A stretch of DNA of 64,000 nucleotides from Streptomyces sp. HSG2 (GCF_016598575.1 NZ_CP066801.1:1860001-1924000); one strand, 5' to 3'; numbered from the stretch's first letter, positions 1-10,697 are shown. Program-made: numbers and translations. The notes: generated from the letters alone by a model not told the origin.

Positions 1-303
1 CCGGTCGCCCTCTCAGGCCGGCTACCCGTCGTCGCCTTGGTGAGCCACTACCTCACCAACAAGCTGATAGGCCGCGGGCTCATCCTGCACCGCCGGAGCT
101 TTCCACCACCACGGATGCCCGTGACAGTCAATATCCGGTATTAGACCCCGTTTCCAGGGCTTGTCCCAGAGTGCAGGGCAGATTGCCCACGTGTTACTCA
201 CCCGTTCGCCACTAATCCCCACCGAAATGGTTCATCGTTCGACTTGCATGTGTTAAGCACGCCGCCAGCGTTCGTCCTGAGCCAGGATCAAACTCTCCGT
301 GAA
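1..303 (-). rRNA. rrs: 16S ribosomal RNA, 5' end (partial)
   Basis: Read on the minus strand, the segment begins with the universal 16S 5' sequence (AGAGTTTGATCCTGGCTCAG at about 295 down to 276). It continues with the actinobacterial V1-V2 region (GCTTAACACATGCAAG; GGGTGAGTAACACGTG; CTAATACCGGAT). Only the first roughly 300 nt lie in the window; the rest runs off the left edge. The mature 5' end is placed at about 303 by analogy with Streptomyces 16S and could be a few bases off. Any translated open frames across it are meaningless. Confidence 0.97.
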
Positions 304-520
304 TGCTCTGCCGGTCACCCGGCACACAACACGGGAGCGGGACCACCGGAGGAATAACCCGATGATCCACAGCGTCCTCGCTGTGTTCTACTTCAAAGGA
401 ACCCGTCCACCGGAACAACAATCCCGGCGTCGGGGTATCAACATATCTGGCGTTGACTTTTGGCACGCTGTTGAGTTCTCAAGGAACGGACGCTTTCTTC
501 GTACTCACCCGAGAAACACA
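304..520 (-). promoter_or_regulatory. rRNA operon leader with processing/antitermination element
   Basis: On the minus strand this lies between the rrn promoters and 16S. It holds the element CCTTGAGAACTCAACAGCGTG (about 485-465), followed by a TTTTGGCA/TCAACGCC stretch. That motif is typical of actinobacterial rRNA leaders, where it belongs to the boxA-like antitermination and RNase III processing signals. It is visibly more AT-rich than its surroundings. No gene is present. The assignment of sub-elements is inference from known leaders. Confidence 0.75.
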
Positions 521-565
521 CTCTCTCGCGGCTTTCCTCCGGGCGTTTCCCCTTCGGTTTCACCG

Positions 566-595
566 ACTCTACCAGACCGTTTCCGACCCGATTTC
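566..595 (-). promoter_or_regulatory. rrn promoter, proximal copy (weak -35)
   Basis: On the minus strand the -10 hexamer TAGAGT (571-566) sits in TGGTAGAGTCGG. The same string is found 82 bp upstream in the next promoter. The matching -35 is poor. The repeated -10 context suggests tandem rrn promoters, as known in Streptomyces rrn operons. Confidence 0.5.
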
Positions 596-647
596 CTCGG
601 CCGCCTTCCCGAAAAGCACTTCCGCGCTTCCCTTTCCGGCCTCCCCG

Positions 648-676
648 ACTCTACCAGGAAATTCCGACCGGTCCGA
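648..676 (-). promoter_or_regulatory. rrn promoter, middle copy
   Basis: Minus strand: -35 TCGGAC (676-671), a 17-nt spacer, and -10 TAGAGT (653-648), followed by the same CGGGGA/CGGTGA context as the downstream copy. It fits a HrdB-type promoter feeding the 16S gene. Confidence 0.6.
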
Positions 677-804
677 CCGGCTCTCGTTTCCGATTCATCG
701 GGGCTTCGTCGACGCCGGCACACGCGATGTGCGGCGATTCGCGAAGCGGATAGATGTCCCACCGTCACCCTCGGGACCATCGGCCCGCTCTAGGCAACTG
801 TTCG

Positions 805-833
805 AATCTACCTTCCCGCCGGCACCATGTCAA
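805..833 (-). promoter_or_regulatory. rrn promoter, distal copy (near-consensus)
   Basis: Minus strand: -35 TTGACA (833-828), exactly 17 nt, then -10 TAGATT (810-805). This is the strongest sigma-70-type promoter seen in the window. It lies about 500 bp upstream of 16S and 50 bp downstream of the SpoIIM-like stop codon. Confidence 0.75.
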
Positions 834-886
834 TGGCCCCGGCGGAACGGAGAGGACAGTACCAGGTTCCGGGCGAGCGGCGCACC

Positions 887-1894
887 TCAGCCGGCGACGG
901 GAACCACCGCGCCGCGCTCGGCGGCCTTGAGGTCTCCCCGCTCACCCTCGCGCGCGGCCCGGCCACCGAGCACGTGGACGTAGAGGAGGAAGAGGATCTC
1001 GGCGGCCACGCCTATTCCGATCCTGGTCCAGGTGGGCAACCCCGAGGGAGTGACGAAACCCTCGATGGCCCCCGCTACGAGGAGGACCAAGGCCAGGCCC
1101 ACGGCCATGCCGACGGCCGCGCGGCCCTCCTCGGCGAGCGCCGTGCGCCGCGGTCTCGGACCGGGATCGACGAGCGTCCATCCCAGGCGGAGCCCCGTTC
1201 CCGCCGCGACGAAGATCGCCGTGAGTTCCAGCAGTCCGTGGGGGGCCAACAGGCCCAGAAAGACGTCCAGGCGGCCGGCCGAGTACATCAGACCGAGCCC
1301 CACTCCCAGGTTGAGCATGTTGAGGAAGAGGACCCACAGCACCGGCAGACCGAGGAAGACCCCGAGCGTCAGGCAGAGAGCGGCGACCCAGGCGTTGTTG
1401 GTCCAGACCTGGGCGGAGAACGACGCGGCCGGGTGCGTGGAGTAGTAGGACTCGTACTCGCCCCCCGGACGCGTGAGCCGCCGCAGTTCGTCGGGCGCGG
1501 CGATGACGGCCTGGACCTCGGGGTGCGTTCCCGTCCACCAGCCCAGCAGCGCGGCGACGGCGAGGGAGAGCAGGGCGGTCGGCACCCACCAGTGCCGGGC
1601 CCGGTGGACGGCCGCGGGGAAACCGGCGGCGAGGAAGTGCGTGACGTCGTGCCACGACGTCCGCCGGGTTCCGGCGACCGTCGCGCGGGCACGGGCGACG
1701 AGCCGGCTGAGTCGACCGACCAGCCGAGGATCGGGCGCCCCGGAGCGGATCACGGAGAGATGGGTGGCCGTGCGCTGGTAGAGGGTCACGATCTCGTCCG
1801 CCTCCGCGCCGGTCAGACCGCGACGGCGTCGGAGCAGGGCGTCGAGCCGATCCCACTCCGCTTGGTGCGACGAGACGAAGACGTCGAGGTCCAT
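887..1894 (-). CDS. SpoIIM-like (stage II sporulation M) membrane protein
   Basis: A 335-residue integral membrane protein of the SpoIIM/DUF95 family. The cytoplasmic N-terminal part (about 1-95) carries the usual MDLDVFVSSHQAEWDRLD start and a Leu/Arg-rich helical segment. At least four hydrophobic spans follow, around the motif WTNNAWVAALCLTLGVFLGLP and a SAGRLDVFLGLLAPHGLLEL segment typical of the family. I chose the ATG at 1894 because it starts at the conserved N-terminus; longer frames run into the divergent gene. The exact role in streptomycetes is unknown; the Bacillus homologue works in engulfment at sporulation. It is divergent from the RDD gene, and the pair is usually conserved together. 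Confidence 0.85.
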   Translation of the reverse strand: MDLDVFVSSHQAEWDRLDALLRRRRGLTGAEADEIVTLYQRTATHLSVIRSGAPDPRLVGRLSRLVARARATVAGTRRTSWHDVTHFLAAGFPAAVHRARHWWVPTALLSLAVAALLGWWTGTHPEVQAVIAAPDELRRLTRPGGEYESYYSTHPAASFSAQVWTNNAWVAALCLTLGVFLGLPVLWVLFLNMLNLGVGLGLMYSAGRLDVFLGLLAPHGLLELTAIFVAAGTGLRLGWTLVDPGPRPRRTALAEEGRAAVGMAVGLALVLLVAGAIEGFVTPSGLPTWTRIGIGVAAEILFLLYVHVLGGRAAREGERGDLKAAERGAVVPVAG

Positions 1895-2018
1895 CGGGTG
1901 CCTGCTCCTGAGCTGTCGGACGAGGGCATCGCGAATCCGATCGTCCTCTTGGGATGATCGCGCCCTCAGCTTGGCAGACTGTCCGTGTTCGAGGGTGTGC
2001 GAGGGAAGGACGACGGAC

Positions 2019-3005
2019 GTGGCCGCATGGGTGACGGGCGAGGCGGTGGCCCTGGAGCTGCGGCCGGCGCGGCTGCCGAGCAGGGCCCTCGCCCTGATGC
2101 TGGACCTCGCGCTGGCCTTGACCACCTACGTGGTCGTGGCCGTCCTCGTGTTGGTGGCCACCGCGTCGTTGGACGAGGCGGCGCGGGCCGCCGTGTCGCT
2201 GGCCACCTTCGTATCGGTGATGGTGGGGGGGCCGGTGGCCGTCGAGACACTGAGCCGCGGCAGGTCCCTGGGCAAACTGGCATGCGGTTTGCGGGTGGTA
2301 CGCGACGACGGCGGACCGATCGCGTTCCGGCACGCCTTGGTGCGGGGGTTGCTCGCCGTGGTCGAGATCCTCATGACCCTGGGTCTCGTCGCCTGCGTCG
2401 CCTCGCTGGTGTCGGCGCGAGGACGGCGGCTCGGGGACGTGTTCGCCGGGACGTTGGTAGTGCGGGAGCGCGTGCCCGCCGGGCCGGTCGCCTTCGTCCC
2501 GCCGCCCCCGCCGGGCTCCGAGAGGCTGTTCACCGGCCTGGACCTGTCGGCCGTACCGGACGACCTGTGGCTGGCCGTTCGACAGTGCCTCACGCGGGCG
2601 GGCGAGTTGGACCCCCGAGTGGGAGCGGCGATGGCGGCACGGCTGGCGTCCGACGTCGCCGCCCTGACGGGAGTCGCGGCGCCACCGGGGATGCCGCCTA
2701 TGGCCTACCTGGCCGGTGTGTCACACGAGCGTCGGGCACGCGAGGTCCGCCGGGCACACCTCTCGGGCTCCCCCTCCCAGCGCGTCCCGGGCGAGGGGGT
2801 CGGGCACCCGGCGCCCCCGCGGCATCGGGCGGAGGGGCCGGCGCCCCACGGGACGACCCATGACCCCGCCGGTCCCGCCCCCGCCTCGGCGTCGAACCGC
2901 GAGGGGTTCTTCGCGCACCCGCCGGCGACGGGGCCGGTCGACTCCCCCGAGCCGCCGGAGGGCGGGGCGCCCTCCCCCGGGACCCGCTTCAGCCCTCCGG
3001 GGTGA
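2019..3005 (+). CDS. RDD family membrane protein
   Basis: A 328-residue protein with an N-terminal RDD domain (about residues 5-150). It contains the family's Arg in LPSRALALMLDLALAL, an Asp-rich loop near DDGG and paired transmembrane segments. RDD proteins are small membrane proteins of uncertain transport or stress function. The GTG at 2019 is preferred because GGAAGGA lies 9 nt upstream; the GTG at 2031 would also fit the domain. The last 90 residues are a Pro/Gly-rich, low-complexity tail that is probably disordered. The 3' end overlaps the convergent hypothetical gene by 17 bp. Divergent from the SpoIIM-like gene. Confidence 0.85.
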   Translation: MAAWVTGEAVALELRPARLPSRALALMLDLALALTTYVVVAVLVLVATASLDEAARAAVSLATFVSVMVGGPVAVETLSRGRSLGKLACGLRVVRDDGGPIAFRHALVRGLLAVVEILMTLGLVACVASLVSARGRRLGDVFAGTLVVRERVPAGPVAFVPPPPPGSERLFTGLDLSAVPDDLWLAVRQCLTRAGELDPRVGAAMAARLASDVAALTGVAAPPGMPPMAYLAGVSHERRAREVRRAHLSGSPSQRVPGEGVGHPAPPRHRAEGPAPHGTTHDPAGPAPASASNREGFFAHPPATGPVDSPEPPEGGAPSPGTRFSPPG

Positions 3006-3627
3006 CGCGGGTTCGGGGGAAGACGGACGGTGGCGAGTCCAGGGCCTCCAGCTCGACCCCGGGGGCGGCCAACACCACGTCGCCCGCGACGTGGACGGTG
3101 TGTCGCTCGCCCGTGTCCAGCGCCGTGACGCCGTACTCGTCCACGAGGAGCGGGCCGTTGTCGGTGGCGTGTGTTTGGGTGTCCACCACGGTCCAGGACC
3201 GGTCCACCGTCCGCGGCGCGAGGACCGGTTCCGTGAAGGCGACCAGACGCAGTCGACCACTGGGTGAAGAGGGGGTGAGGCGCAGCAGCCGCGTGGCGGC
3301 GACCAGCAGGGCCGGGGAGGTGCCCGCGAAGCCGTGGGCACGGGCGGTGCCCTCGATGGCACGCGTCCCGGCGAGGTCCGTGCGGACCCAGGCCAACCCG
3401 TCCGACACGCCGCCCCGTACACGCCAGGGCCCGGTGCTCAGTTCCAGCCGGAGCGGTCGGCCGAGGGCGTCCAGGGTCAGATCGACGGAGCCCCGGTCGT
3501 CGCCGGCCGGAGTGGTCGTCCGCGAGACGTAGCGCCAGCCGGAGGGACCGAGGGCACAGTGGAAGTGCTCTTCCCCGAGAGGAGTGTGATCGAGGGGGTC
3601 GTGAAGCGAGTACCGACCGCGAGGCAT
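2989..3627 (-). CDS. conserved hypothetical protein
   Basis: A 212-residue soluble protein I cannot place in a named family. It starts MPRGRYSLHDPLDHTPLGEE and is rich in beta-type patterns (for example WRYVSRTTT, LRLVAFTEPVL). It has no signal peptide, membrane span or recognisable catalytic motif. Codon use is typical of the neighbourhood, so it is very likely real. Its stop overlaps the end of the RDD gene tail to tail by 17 bp. It follows ahcY on the same strand but is cut off from it by two strong hairpins (3698-3766). Confidence 0.7.
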   Translation of the reverse strand: MPRGRYSLHDPLDHTPLGEEHFHCALGPSGWRYVSRTTTPAGDDRGSVDLTLDALGRPLRLELSTGPWRVRGGVSDGLAWVRTDLAGTRAIEGTARAHGFAGTSPALLVAATRLLRLTPSSPSGRLRLVAFTEPVLAPRTVDRSWTVVDTQTHATDNGPLLVDEYGVTALDTGERHTVHVAGDVVLAAPGVELEALDSPPSVFPRTRVTPEG

Positions 3628-3697
3628 GGACGTCCAGGATCGTGACGGACTGGTGCGTGCGTACCGAGAGCCCCGGGCGGGGCCGTCGGCGGACCGA

Positions 3698-3766
3698 GGG
3701 GCGGGCCCCCCGACACGGGGGTGCGGGGGGCCCGCCCCGGAGGTGCCGTGGCGGCGGCACCTCCGG
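3698..3766. terminator. two tandem perfect hairpins downstream of ahcY
   Basis: Hairpin A: arms 3698-3712 and 3724-3738, 15 of 15 paired, 11-nt loop. Hairpin B: arms 3737-3748 and 3755-3766, 12 of 12 paired, 6-nt loop. They share two bases, so they cannot both form completely. No U-run follows, which is usual for Streptomyces terminators. They start 18 bp past the ahcY stop and probably end its transcript. Confidence 0.75.
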
Positions 3767-3784
3767 GGGGACCCGCGGACCGGC

Positions 3785-5242
<1,458 letters not shown>

Positions 5243-5507
5243 TACGGGCTGCTCCTCGGGTTTCGGTCGAGGTGGGTACGGCTGACCTGCGCGACGGCGG
5301 ACGCCGAGGCGCCCGAGGAGGGCACCGGCAGGCCCGGTCACGCGCGGCGCAGTCCGTCGGAGGCCCTCTCTCCCTCGGCCGGCCCTGATGCGACCGCCCG
5401 ACCGCCATCAGCAGCGACGTCTGGCTGCGACCAAGCTACACCGCCACCCCCGCCGCGCCCCAGCCCGCGAGCGACCGGGCCCCGTCGCAAGCGCGTCGCG
5501 GGCAGGC

Positions 5508-6482
5508 TCAGCCGGACGGCGGGATCGGGCCTCCGGGCGTGGCCTCCGGGTCGGCGCCCCTGGCGGCCTCCGTCTCGCTGTAGATGTCGGGTTCGAGGTA
5601 GATGACCCGGGCGATCGGGACGGCCGCCCGGATACGCGCCTCGGCGGCGTCGATGGCGGCGGCGATCTCGGTGGCCGTGCCGTCGTGCCGGACGGCCACC
5701 TTGGCGGCGACGAGCAGCTCCTCCGGACCGAGGTGGAGGGTGCGCATGTGGATGAGGCCGGTGACCGTGTCGCCGTCGACGGCGGCGTCCTCGATGCCGC
5801 GCACCTCGTCCGCTCCGGCGGCCTCGCCCAACAGCAGCGACTTGGTCTCGACGGCGAGGACCAGGGCGATCAGGATGAGCAGCGCGCCGATGCAGAGGGT
5901 GCCGACGCCGTCCCACACGCCGTCGCCGGTGAGCAGGGCAAGGCCGACGCCACCGAGGGCGAGGAGCAGACCGACCAGCGCGCCGAGGTCCTCCAGCAGC
6001 ACGACCGGCAGCTCGGGCGCCTTGGCGTGCCGCACGAACGCCGTCCAGGACTTCTCGCCCCGCAGGACGTTGGACTCCCGGATCGCGGTCCGGAAGGAGA
6101 ACGCCTCGGCGATGATCGCGAAGACGAGGACGCCCACCGGCCAGTACCAGTGCTCGATCTCGTGCGGATGCCTGATCTTCTCGTAGCCCTCGTAGAGGGC
6201 GAACATGCCGCCGACGGAGAAGAGCACGATGGAGACGAGGAAGGCGTAGACGTAACGCTCCCGCCCGTACCCGAAGGGGTGCCGAGGCGTCGCGGCCCGG
6301 CGGGCGCGCCTGCCGCCGAGAAGGAGCAGTCCCTGGTTGCCGGAGTCCGCGACCGAGTGCACGGCCTCGGCGAGCATCGACGACGAGCCGCTGAAGAGGA
6401 AGGCCACGAATTTGGCCACCGCGATCGAGAGGTTGGCGACCAAGGCCGCCACGATCGCCTTCGTCCCGCCTGACGCGCTCAT
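5508..6482 (-). CDS. cation diffusion facilitator (CDF) family metal exporter
   Basis: A 324-residue membrane protein with six predicted spans. It exports divalent metals such as Zn2+ in exchange for protons. The signature HSVAD (residues 42-46) in TM2 and the acidic LLEDLGALVG stretch of TM5 provide the transport-site residues. The C-terminal cytoplasmic domain (about 210-300) has the ferredoxin-like CDF fold (HLGPEELLVAAKVAV). A histidine-poor cytoplasmic loop argues against a strongly Zn-buffering subtype; the exact metal is unknown. It follows manA in the same direction with a 110-bp gap. Confidence 0.9.
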   Translation of the reverse strand: MSASGGTKAIVAALVANLSIAVAKFVAFLFSGSSSMLAEAVHSVADSGNQGLLLLGGRRARRAATPRHPFGYGRERYVYAFLVSIVLFSVGGMFALYEGYEKIRHPHEIEHWYWPVGVLVFAIIAEAFSFRTAIRESNVLRGEKSWTAFVRHAKAPELPVVLLEDLGALVGLLLALGGVGLALLTGDGVWDGVGTLCIGALLILIALVLAVETKSLLLGEAAGADEVRGIEDAAVDGDTVTGLIHMRTLHLGPEELLVAAKVAVRHDGTATEIAAAIDAAEARIRAAVPIARVIYLEPDIYSETEAARGADPEATPGGPIPPSG

Positions 6483-6592
6483 GTACCCCGTTGTCCCTTC
6501 GACGTCGTCCGCCCACGGCCGTGCCCACGCGCCACGGCGGCGTCATTGTCGCAGCTCGAAGGCGGCCCTGTCCCCCGTCCGGCGGGTAGGGG

Positions 6593-7744
6593 TCACAGAC
6601 GCACGGTGGCCCTGAAGAGGGTGCCGGAGCCGGAGACGTCGGTCCGCTCGCCCGCCGGGACGAAGACCGAGCCGCCGGCCGTCAGCTCCTGTCCGTCGAC
6701 GCGCACCGAACCCGCCGTGCACAGCAGGATCTGCGGGACGGGGCGGGTGAGGTCATGGGCGGCTCCCCCCTCCGACAGGACGTAGCGGGAGAGTCGGAAC
6801 TCGTCGGTCGGGGTCTCGTAGACCTCCTCGTCGCCGAGGGACGCCTCCGGGCGCAGGACCCCCGGATCGCCCGGCTCGAAGCGGACGACCCGCAGGAGTT
6901 CGGGGACGTCGACGTGCTTGGGGGTGAGCCCGCAGCGCAGCACGTTGTCGGAGTTGGCCATGATCTCCACGCCGAGGCCGCTCAGGTAGGCGTGCGGGAC
7001 CCCCGCGCCGAGGTAGAGGGCCTCGCCGGGGTGCAGCGTCACGTGGTTGAGCAGCATCGCGGCCAGGACTCCCGGGTCGCCCGGGTGGTGGTGGGCGATG
7101 CCGGCGTAGGGGGCGTAGACGCCGCCCAGGCGGTCGCAGGCCGCCTCGGTCTCGGCGACGGTCCGGGCCATCCGCTCGCGGTCGGCGGTCAGGACGGCGG
7201 TCAATACCTCACGGAGGGCGGCGTCCTCCGGCCGGGCGTGCAGGAGGTCGACGTAGGGCTTGAGGGAGTCGACGCCGAGTCCGTCGAGCAGGTCGGCGGT
7301 GTCGGCGGGGGGCCGGAAACCGCACAGCCCCTCGAACTCGGTCAGAGCACAGACGAGTTCGGGCTTGTGGTGCGGGTCGCGATAGTTGCGGTCCGGCGCG
7401 TCGACGTGGACGCCGCGCCGCTCCTCCTCGTCGTAGCCCGTGCGGGCCTGTTCCCGGTCGGGGTGGACCTGGAGGGAGAGCGGCGCCGCCGCCGAGAGGA
7501 TCTTGAGCAGGAAAGGCAGCCGCGGGCCGAACCGGGCGACGGAGGCGGGGCCCAGTTCCCGCGTGGGCGCCGCGTCGATCAGCTCCAGGAGGGTGCCGCG
7601 AGCGGTACGGGAGGGTGCGCCGGGGTGGGCGCCCATCCACATCTCCGCCTGCGGCTCGCCGGTCGGCTCGACGCCGAGCAGGTCGGGAATCGCGGTCGTC
7701 GAGCCCCAGGCGTAGGGGCGGATGGTGTTGTCGAGGCGGTCCAT
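6593..7744 (-). CDS. manA: mannose-6-phosphate isomerase, class I
   Basis: A 383-residue zinc enzyme that interconverts fructose-6-P and mannose-6-P, the entry to GDP-mannose, mannosylated lipids and glycoproteins. The cupin metal site is visible as LQVHPDREQA and HHKPELVCALTEFEG (Gln, His, Glu), plus GAGVPHAYLSGLGVEIMANSDN with the later His/Glu ligands. The start MDRLDNTIRPYAWGSTTAIP is the family N-terminus. It is flanked upstream by the SIS-domain gene and, further up, by manB, so mannose phosphate supply is clustered here. Confidence 0.95.
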   Translation of the reverse strand: MDRLDNTIRPYAWGSTTAIPDLLGVEPTGEPQAEMWMGAHPGAPSRTARGTLLELIDAAPTRELGPASVARFGPRLPFLLKILSAAAPLSLQVHPDREQARTGYDEEERRGVHVDAPDRNYRDPHHKPELVCALTEFEGLCGFRPPADTADLLDGLGVDSLKPYVDLLHARPEDAALREVLTAVLTADRERMARTVAETEAACDRLGGVYAPYAGIAHHHPGDPGVLAAMLLNHVTLHPGEALYLGAGVPHAYLSGLGVEIMANSDNVLRCGLTPKHVDVPELLRVVRFEPGDPGVLRPEASLGDEEVYETPTDEFRLSRYVLSEGGAAHDLTRPVPQILLCTAGSVRVDGQELTAGGSVFVPAGERTDVSGSGTLFRATVRL

Positions 7745-7863
7745 GGGCTCTCTCTGGTTCTCTCGGACGCGTGCGGCGTGCCGCGGCGGGTTCCGGTGCG
7801 TCGGGGGACCGGCGGCCCGTCCGCTCTCCGCGTGTTCGGGGCGGGGCGCTTCTCGCGTGGGGC

Positions 7864-8991
7864 TCAGGGCCGTGCGGCGAGGGCGAGGTAGACGGCGGCG
7901 AAGTCCGTGACGGCGATCAGCTCCGCGAGGGTCTCCAACTCCCCGCCGGCCTCGGGTTCGAGTTCACTGACCGGGGTGTCGTGGCCCAGGGCGAGTTCGC
8001 GGGCGGCGGGTGCGGCGGTCAGTCCCGCGATGGGACGGTCCCGCAGGAGGACCACCCGCGCGTGGAGGGCTGCCCGCTCCTCCACGCGGTCCCGGAAGAA
8101 GTCGTCGGGATCGGCGCCGGCTGCCAGGGGTCCGGCGAGCAACGCGCCGTGGGCGGCCAGCGCCTCGGGCAACTCGGCGACCATCGCGGGGACGCCGGAC
8201 AGCTCCGCCAGAGCGGCGGCGAAGCGTCGACCGGCCGGTCCCGCGGAGACCCCCTCGGTCCACACCAGGGGCAGCGCGTCGGCCAGTTCGGCGGCGAGGG
8301 TCTTGGCGGGGTTGCCGTAGGCGGCGATGGCCGGACCGCACCGCTCGGCCACCCGGTCGAGGCGGTCGGCTACCCCCCGCACGGCCGCGGGCGGCGCGGC
8401 GAGCAGTCCGGTGCGGTCCAGCAGCACCAGGAGCGGGGTCAGCAGCGCCCACAGGACGCCGGGGGCCGCGCCGGCGAGCGGCTCCTCCTGGTCGTAGGGC
8501 GCGGTCGCCATGGGAACGAACAGGCCGTGGGCCCCCGCGACCGCCTCGGCCAGCGGGCTGTCGCCCGGCGCCACGGCGGCGACGGCGCATCCCCTGCGGT
8601 ACGCCCGTTCGGCCAGGAGGCAGAGCCCCGGCTCGGTGCCGTCGGGGGTGGCGATGAGCAGCAGGTCGACCGATCCGGCCCACCCCGGCAGATCCCATCG
8701 GAGCGCCCCGGCGTCCGGGGCGACGCCGGTGGGTGCCAGGCGCGTGACCGGACTCCCCGCGCCGGCGAGAGTGCCCAGCAGGTCGGCGGCCTGCGTGGCG
8801 GCGGCGCCAGGACCCGCGATGAGGACGGAGCGGGGGCGGCCGTCCGGGCGGAGTTCGCCGACCCCCGCCTCCGCCGCGTGACGGGCCGCCGTGCGCACGC
8901 GCGCGCCGGCCTCCGCCGCGCCGCGCAGCAGGCCGCGCCGGTCGGTCTCGGACAGCCCGTCGGGGTTGTCGAGCAGTGATTCGTCGAACAT
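7864..8991 (-). CDS. SIS-domain protein of the phosphoglucose/phosphomannose isomerase type
   Basis: A 375-residue protein beginning MFDESLLDNPDGLSETDRRG. A SIS-type sugar-phosphate fold follows, with two beta-alpha halves (SVLIAGPGAAATQAADLLGT; LLLIATPDGTEPGLCLLAERA). It resembles the bifunctional phosphoglucose/phosphomannose isomerase family of actinobacteria, but the key catalytic Glu/His pair cannot be judged by eye. It lies between manA and the Trm112-like gene in what looks like one leftward transcript with manB, so a role in mannose phosphate metabolism or its regulation is a fair inference. SD GGAGA lies 8 nt before the ATG. Confidence 0.75.
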   Translation of the reverse strand: MFDESLLDNPDGLSETDRRGLLRGAAEAGARVRTAARHAAEAGVGELRPDGRPRSVLIAGPGAAATQAADLLGTLAGAGSPVTRLAPTGVAPDAGALRWDLPGWAGSVDLLLIATPDGTEPGLCLLAERAYRRGCAVAAVAPGDSPLAEAVAGAHGLFVPMATAPYDQEEPLAGAAPGVLWALLTPLLVLLDRTGLLAAPPAAVRGVADRLDRVAERCGPAIAAYGNPAKTLAAELADALPLVWTEGVSAGPAGRRFAAALAELSGVPAMVAELPEALAAHGALLAGPLAAGADPDDFFRDRVEERAALHARVVLLRDRPIAGLTAAPAARELALGHDTPVSELEPEAGGELETLAELIAVTDFAAVYLALAARP

Positions 8992-9045
8992 GGCGGCGGT
9001 CTCCGATCACCGGGGTGACTGGGGTGCGGTGCGTCGACACCGCCG

Positions 9046-9216
9046 CTACCCCGGGCGGCGCGCCTCGTCGACGAGGAGGACGGGAATGCCGTCGCGGACG
9101 GGATAGGCCAACCCGCAGTCCCGCCCGGCGCAGACGAGTTCGGCCTCGCGTTCCTCCAGTGGCGCGTGGCACGCCGGGCAGGCGAGGATCTCCAAGAGGC
9201 CGGCTTCGAGCGGCAT
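9046..9216 (-). CDS. Trm112-like zinc-ribbon small protein
   Basis: A 56-residue protein, [20 protein letters not shown] onward. A CPxC pair (CPAC, residues 13-16) and a second pair in VCAGRDCG form a zinc ribbon, followed by the [12 protein letters not shown] hallmark of the Trm112/UPF0434 family. Eukaryotic Trm112 activates methyltransferases; the bacterial role is not settled. It begins 116 bp after manB and ends 54 bp before the SIS gene, in the same orientation. The position between manB and manA is conserved in streptomycetes as far as I recall. Confidence 0.85.
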   Translation of the reverse strand: MPLEAGLLEILACPACHAPLEEREAELVCAGRDCGLAYPVRDGIPVLLVDEARRPG

Positions 9217-9332
9217 GACGGTTCCCTTCGGGAGCGGTGGGCTCGCGCGTTCGCGTGTCCTGACGTGCTGGTCAGCGTACCTCCGGTGGGCGTCGCCCGG
9301 CCTTCCGCGGCCCGGGCCCGCCTCGGGGGCCC

Positions 9333-10697
9333 TCAGCCTCTGATGATCGCCAGCACCTCGTCGCGAACGCGGGCCATGGTCGTCTCGTCCCGGGCCTCGG
9401 CGTTGAGGCGCAGCAGCGGTTCGGTGTTGGACGGGCGCACGTTGAACCACCAGTCGGCGGTGGTCACCGTCAGGCCGTCCAGGCCGTCCAGGCCGACGTC
9501 CTCGCGGTCCCGGTACGCGGCCCTGATCGCCTCGAGGCGCTCCGCCTGGTCGGCCACGGTGGAGTTGATCTCCCCCGATCCGACGTACCGGTCGTACTCG
9601 GAGACCAGCGCGGACAGCGGGGCGCGCTGCCCGCCCAGGGCCGCCAGCACGTGCAGGGCTGCCAGCATGCCGGTGTCGGCGTTCCAGAAGTCGCGGAAGT
9701 AGTAGTGCGCGGAGTGCTCGCCGCCGAAGATGGCACCGGTACGGGCCATCTCGGCCTTGACGAAAGAGTGCCCCACCCGGGTGCGCACCGCGGTGCCGCC
9801 GTGCTCGGCCACGACCTCCGGCACGGCCCAGGAGGTGATCAGATTGTGGATGACCGTCCCCCGGCCACCGTGGCGGGCGAGTTCCCTGGCCGCCACCAGG
9901 GCGGTGATCGCGGACGGGGACACCGGTTCGCCCCGTTCGTCCACGACGAAGCAGCGGTCCGCGTCGCCGTCGAAGGCGAGGCCGAGGTCGGCGTCCTCTT
10001 CGCGGACCCGCTTGCGCAGGTCGACGAGGTTGGCCGGGTCGAGCGGGTTCGCCTCGTGGTGGGGGAAGGTGCCGTCCAGCTCGAAGTAGAGGGGAACGAG
10101 GTCGACGGGGAGTCCGGCCAGGACGGTGGGCACGGTGTGCCCGCCCATGCCGTTGCCCGCGTCGACGACGACCCGCAGCGGACGGATCCCGTCGAGGTCC
10201 ACCAGGGACCGCAGGTGGGTCGCGTAGTCGTCGAGGGTCTCCCGCGCGCGCACCTCGCCCCGACGGGCCCCGGGCTCGGGGGGGCCTCCCGCGCCCCATC
10301 GCTCGACCAGCTCACGGATGTCGGCCAGGCCCGAGTCCGCGCCGATCGGGGCGGCACCCCGACGGCACATCTTGATGCCGTTGTACCGGGCGGGGTTGTG
10401 CGAGGCCGTGAACATGGCACCCGGCAGGTCCAGGGAGCCCGAGGCGTAGTACAGCTGGTCGGTGGAGCACAGCCCGATCTCGGTGACGTCGGCGCCCTGA
10501 CGGGACGCCCCGTCGGCGAAGGCGCGCGCCAGGCCGGGGGACGAGGCCCGCATGTCGTGTCCGGTCACGATCGCGGTCGCGTCCGTGACCCGGACGAACG
10601 CGGCGCCGAAGGACTCGGCCAGCGTCTCGTCCCACTGGTCCGGGACCACGCCGCGGATGTCGTACGCCTTGACGATCTGCGACAGCTCAGCAGCCAC
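9333..10697 (-). CDS. manB: phosphomannomutase/phosphoglucomutase
   Basis: A 454-residue alpha-D-phosphohexomutase interconverting hexose-6-P and hexose-1-P. All four family loops are present: the phosphoserine loop [11 protein letters not shown], the Mg-binding AFDGDADR, the sugar-binding [13 protein letters not shown], and the phosphate-binding [12 protein letters not shown] near the C-terminus. The GTG start at 10697 has GGAAGG 7 nt upstream. First gene of the leftward man block; it supplies mannose-1-P for GDP-mannose, or glucose-1-P. Confidence 0.95.
   Translation of the reverse strand: MAAELSQIVKAYDIRGVVPDQWDETLAESFGAAFVRVTDATAIVTGHDMRASSPGLARAFADGASRQGADVTEIGLCSTDQLYYASGSLDLPGAMFTASHNPARYNGIKMCRRGAAPIGADSGLADIRELVERWGAGGPPEPGARRGEVRARETLDDYATHLRSLVDLDGIRPLRVVVDAGNGMGGHTVPTVLAGLPVDLVPLYFELDGTFPHHEANPLDPANLVDLRKRVREEDADLGLAFDGDADRCFVVDERGEPVSPSAITALVAARELARHGGRGTVIHNLITSWAVPEVVAEHGGTAVRTRVGHSFVKAEMARTGAIFGGEHSAHYYFRDFWNADTGMLAALHVLAALGGQRAPLSALVSEYDRYVGSGEINSTVADQAERLEAIRAAYRDREDVGLDGLDGLTVTTADWWFNVRPSNTEPLLRLNAEARDETTMARVRDEVLAIIRG

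Noticed and set aside
1-303. Short open frames across the left edge.
   Set aside because: The DNA is 16S rRNA sequence.
5243-5507. A SAH riboswitch upstream of ahcY.
   Set aside because: I could not make out the conserved SAH aptamer core in the 265-bp gap; a covariance-model search would be decisive.
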